Source: Gigaspora rosea (lineage: Eukaryota; Glomeromycota; Glomeromycetes; Diversisporales; Gigasporaceae). Taken from it: a stretch of 64,000 nt of DNA. The DNA lies in the NCBI GenBank assembly GCA_003550325.1, contig QKWP01000030.1, positions 509,736-573,735 on the forward strand, in the 5' to 3' direction. The position numbers and the translations under genes are program-made. Shown here in pieces: positions 61,001 through 64,000 of the stretch. The stretch's first letter is position 1. Each line of letters starts with the position of its first letter. Below the pieces are notes generated by a model that had not been told where the DNA came from, searched no databases, and saw only the letters and a program-made list of their open reading frames with translations.

Positions 61001-61977
61001 CAGTCAGACCTTTCTATAGTCACACCCTATATAGTCACACCTCTATTTAAGCACCCAATTTTGTGCGATAGACTCAAACATAGTAAAAAAACCTCATTAT
61101 AGTCACAAATTGCTTATAATCACTATCACTATGAAAATTTGATTTTTTAACAATTTTATTAATAAAAAACCCTCATTATAGTCACCAATTTTTAACTAAA
61201 TATGAATTATATAATCTGATTGGCCAATTTTCATATTCATGTATATTTAAAATTATCTATTAATTGATAATTCGCCTGTCAACTAGAGAGTGATCCTATA
61301 GGCGAAATGTGGAGTGCTTCCATCTAAAATTTTCCTTACTAAGTTAATGATACATGTTCACTAATTCAATGTTGTAGAGCTCATCGAGACACATCTAATG
61401 GTGGTTAGATAATTCAAATCGGCCCAGTGGATGGCGAGTTATCGTCAAAAACGATGGTCGACTATATAAAAATCCGTGATGGAAATTACATATGAAAATC
61501 ACTATAGGCGAAATGTGGAGTGCTTCCATCTAAATCTTTTTTTTTACTAAGTTAATGATACATGCCTACTAATTAAAAGTTGTAGAGCTCGTCGAGACGC
61601 ATCTAACGGTGGTTAGATTATCCAAATCGACCTAGTAGATAGTGAAATAGCATCAAAAAACGATTGGCATACTATATAAAATCTCTTATGTAAACAAATA
61701 TTGGATTTTATATAGTCAGCCACTCGTTTTTCGATGATATCTCACCATCCACTGAGCTGATTTGGATGATCTAACCACCGTTAGATGCGTCTCGACGAGC
61801 TCTACAACTTTTTATTAGTGGGCATGTATCATTAATATAGTAAAAAAAGGGTTAGATGGAAGAATGCCACATTTCGCCTATAGATAACCATAATGAGTAT
61901 TTTATTTATAGTCACACCTTTTTACAATCACCAAAATAGGGTGCGACGAACTTGGTGATTATAGAGAGGGATAACTG
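61001..61977. mobile_element. Pogo/mariner-type TIR element carrying a nested insert
   Basis: The left CAGTCAGACCTTTCTATAGTCACACC and right (ggtgattatagagagggataactg) ends mirror each other and are flanked by TA (60999-61000, 61978-61979). The centre is occupied by a family A inverted-repeat element (61259-61886). No transposase. Confidence 0.8.
61259..61886. mobile_element. Inverted-repeat element, family A (second copy)
   Basis: It matches 1308-2166: TAATTGATAATTCGCCTGTC at the left, the internal gtagagctcgtcgagacgca and its mirrored form tgcgtctcgacgagctctac, and gccacatttcgcctata at the right. The outermost right terminus is missing. Confidence 0.7.
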
Positions 61978-62136
61978 TATTTATAAAAAAAGCCCTACTA
62001 GTGTCTAAAAGAAATAGCAAAAAGGCACAGAAGATAATATTTTGCATATTATTATATAAATTTACAATATTTTGCAATATTTTGCAATATTTTAAAATAT
62101 TTTAAAATATTATACAAAAAATAAATAAACAATATA

Positions 62137-62338
62137 TAGTCACCTCTCTCTAATCTGAACCTCTCTAAACTGAACACTATTAAACTTTCTCTAAACTAAA
62201 CAAATCTCCTAAAATATTTGTAAATTTTATTATAAAGTTCAGATAATCCATATATAAGTTTTTGAAAACTGAACTTTTTCAAATTTTTCATAGTAAAAAA
62301 AAGCAGTCTCAGCAGTTCAGATTAGAAAGAGTTAATTG
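62137..62338. mobile_element. Mariner/pogo-type MITE (~200 bp)
   Basis: TAGTCACCTCTCTCTAATCTGAACC is mirrored by ggttcagattagaaagagttaattg-type sequence at the right, with TA on both sides (62135-62136, 62339-62340). Ends are diverged relative to the 41107 copy. Confidence 0.65.
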
Positions 62339-62340
62339 TA

Positions 62341-63230
62341 CATAATTATATAATTATATTTTTTGCAAATAATTGAAAGTTTTTACAGGTTTTTACAGAT
62401 TTTACAAAATTTTGCAATTTTAAAATTTATATTTATTTATTAGAATTTTAGTATTTAGTGCACTCTGCACTAGTATACTCTATAATATCAACTATAAATA
62501 ATAATTAAAGTTAGGATTAGAGTTAGGATTAGAGTTAGAGTTGGTTAGAATTAGGATTAAATTAAAATTAGTACAGAATTGCGAGAGAATTATTTTTTGT
62601 TAAAACACAGCAGGGGTTACTCTAGTAAAATTTTGAAAAACATAAAAGAGGTGCACTATAGTGCAGGTGCACTACATTCTAAAACCCTATTATTATATAT
62701 TTAATTTTTTTTTTACCTTTGGCGGTCCTGCCATTTACTTTTATTAGTTTTTCAGTATAACGAAACAAGTTCATATACATATAGATCTAATTACAAGAAT
62801 GGTACCACTCGGCTATCTATATAGATACCCAAGAGTAACCTGCTGCACTAGTAGGTAAACCTACTAGCCGCTCTGTTGAACCACCGGCACTACAAAAAGT
62901 GCACTCCCAAAAAAATTAAAAAATTGGAAAAAACTTCAATAGGGGTGAGAAAACGATACTATAGTTAAAAAGAAAATATAAAATGGAGTTATAGGAATGA
63001 ACGACTAACTAAAAAAACCAAAAAAAACCCAACAAAAAGAGAAGGGAAAAAAATAAAAAATAGAACCTTCTATTGAAGAAGTAAGTGTGGTCAGAGAAAT
63101 AGTGATAAAAATTATATAATACTGCACAGAGAAACGCTCCGCCTAAGTATTATATGTACATTGTAAGAAAAAACTACGCCTATAAGAATATTCTAGAAAG
63201 AAATTTCAATTCGGAATTTTCTCTACTGTA
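62341..63230. other. Intergenic, with a (GTTAGGATTAGA)-like run
   Basis: No gene recognised. About 62505-62570 is a short degenerate run of ttaggattagag / gttagagttgg; too short and irregular to call telomeric. Confidence 0.5.
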
Positions 63231-63251
63231 TCTCACGTGTCATTCATTGTT

Positions 63252-63540
63252 TATTTCACAAGCACTGGAACTCATTCGTGACTTCGTTCCAATTAGGTAG
63301 CGCATTCCCAAAATGGATGATATAAACAATATCGATCTTTTGGAGGGGTAAGCCAAAATGCCCACTTGGTTGAAATTTCGCAAAGCCAAAGAGGTGGCAA
63401 AAGAGAGACCCAACTTGCAAAAAGTGTAGGAGTATATGCTTTGCTGAATAGCACAGTCAACCAAAAGAATGTTTCTACTATTGTTTCCACACCTTCTAAC
63501 AAAAAACCCAGAGTTGTTGTTCTACTACTTGTTCTATAGT
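63252..63540 (+). pseudogene. Coding-like remnant, unidentified
   Basis: The plus strand reads QALELIRDFVPIR, then RIPKMDDINNIDLLEG. After a frame change come SQNAHLVEISQSQRGGKRET and a Ser/Thr/Asn-rich tail ending VVVLLLVL. An alternative minus-strand frame is also open. No family recognised. Sequence complexity is higher than the flanks, so it may be a decayed exon. Confidence 0.3.
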
Positions 63541-64000
63541 AACAAAGTCTTCTACTCAGAGAGTCAAACCCATAAGGAGAAAGTTCTTTTTCATCTCTAT
63601 TTCAGTTCTTCTCACATACAATCTGAAACCCTGTCTTCTAGTTAGAGTTTTTGTTATGTACAAATATACTAACAACAAAGTTTTCATAGGTCAGCGTTAA
63701 TAGAAAAATTGGGACTGATAATTGTCAGAAAGAGTTGTGGTTGTATTTTGATTATATATTTAAATTAAATATACAATTTAATCAATATTATATATGATAT
63801 TTATTATATTATATTTACTTAATATTTTTGATTATTGGAACTCTTTTTAATGATTACCTGTACCAAATTTTTCAAGAAGACAATTTATAAAAACTGCATA
63901 TTTATAGTAATATATATAATAGTAGCTAGAACTTGATACTATCTATTGGAAAACTAAAACACTGCAAGAAGAAGTGACCTAGAACATTTTCAGATGAACT

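Noticed and set aside
62505-62570. Internal telomere repeat
   Set aside because: The run of ttaggattagag is short, irregular and embedded in AT-rich sequence.

Overview
The window is an AT-rich, transposon-laden piece of nuclear DNA that most resembles an arbuscular mycorrhizal fungus (Glomeromycotina, Rhizophagus-like). I infer this from a Sel1-repeat / zinc-ribbon / TKL-type kinase gene of the kind hugely expanded in those fungi, from short intron-rich genes, and from the mix of Ty3/gypsy, hAT-like and pogo/mariner-like debris. No database search was run. All gene models were read by eye from splice signals and conserved motifs.

Three host protein genes can be supported. (1) A degenerate 4-coumarate-CoA-ligase-like acyl-CoA ligase (20074-22505, +) keeps its introns but has a frameshift, an in-frame stop and a damaged P-loop. 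(2) A kinase gene (31970-34858, -) has an exon of three Sel1 repeats, an exon with a zinc ribbon and the glycine-rich loop, and an exon with the rest of the kinase domain. (3) A complete 147-residue Ubc4/UBE2D-type ubiquitin-conjugating enzyme (42833-44021, +) has seven coding exons, the first of 24 nt and the last of only 5 nt. Smaller remnants include a kinase-exon fragment near 3.3 kb, two GC-rich coding-like islands (12.1 and 18.7 kb), and an unidentified decayed coding region on both sides of the large LTR element.

The most striking signal lies inside the kinase gene. The 1,197 nt between the Sel1 exon and the zinc-ribbon exon are not one long intron. They read as eleven consecutive introns of 70-140 nt separated by ten exons of exactly 3 nt. 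At all ten boundaries the minus strand reads YAG-NNN-GTRAGT. The AG and GTRAGT flanks never vary, while the enclosed triplet does (GGA, CAA, CTT, TCT, TTA, TGA, CTT, TTA, TTT, TGG). The triplets sit in the phase that joins the flanking exons, give an open ten-residue linker (DNFLYDFYFG), and could in principle be included or skipped mostly without losing frame. This looks like an array of tandemly duplicated introns acting as a micro-exon cassette.

Region by region: 0.5-1.1 kb, tRNA-derived SINE; 1.3-3.1 kb, inverted-repeat element and a tandem array; 5.2-10.1 kb, old Ty3/gypsy fossil; 10.4-18.4 kb, foldback and hAT-like elements (two with good 8-bp target duplications) and a minisatellite; 20-22.5 kb, ligase pseudogene; 22.9-30.6 kb, foldback and TIR elements; 32-34.9 kb, kinase gene; 40.1-40.7 kb, a spacerless 530-bp palindrome; 41-42 kb, a MITE and tandem repeats; 42.8-44 kb, the E2 gene; 48.2-58.1 kb, a comparatively young Ty3/gypsy element whose left-hand LTR carries a SINE; 58-64 kb, decayed coding fragments and nested MITEs.
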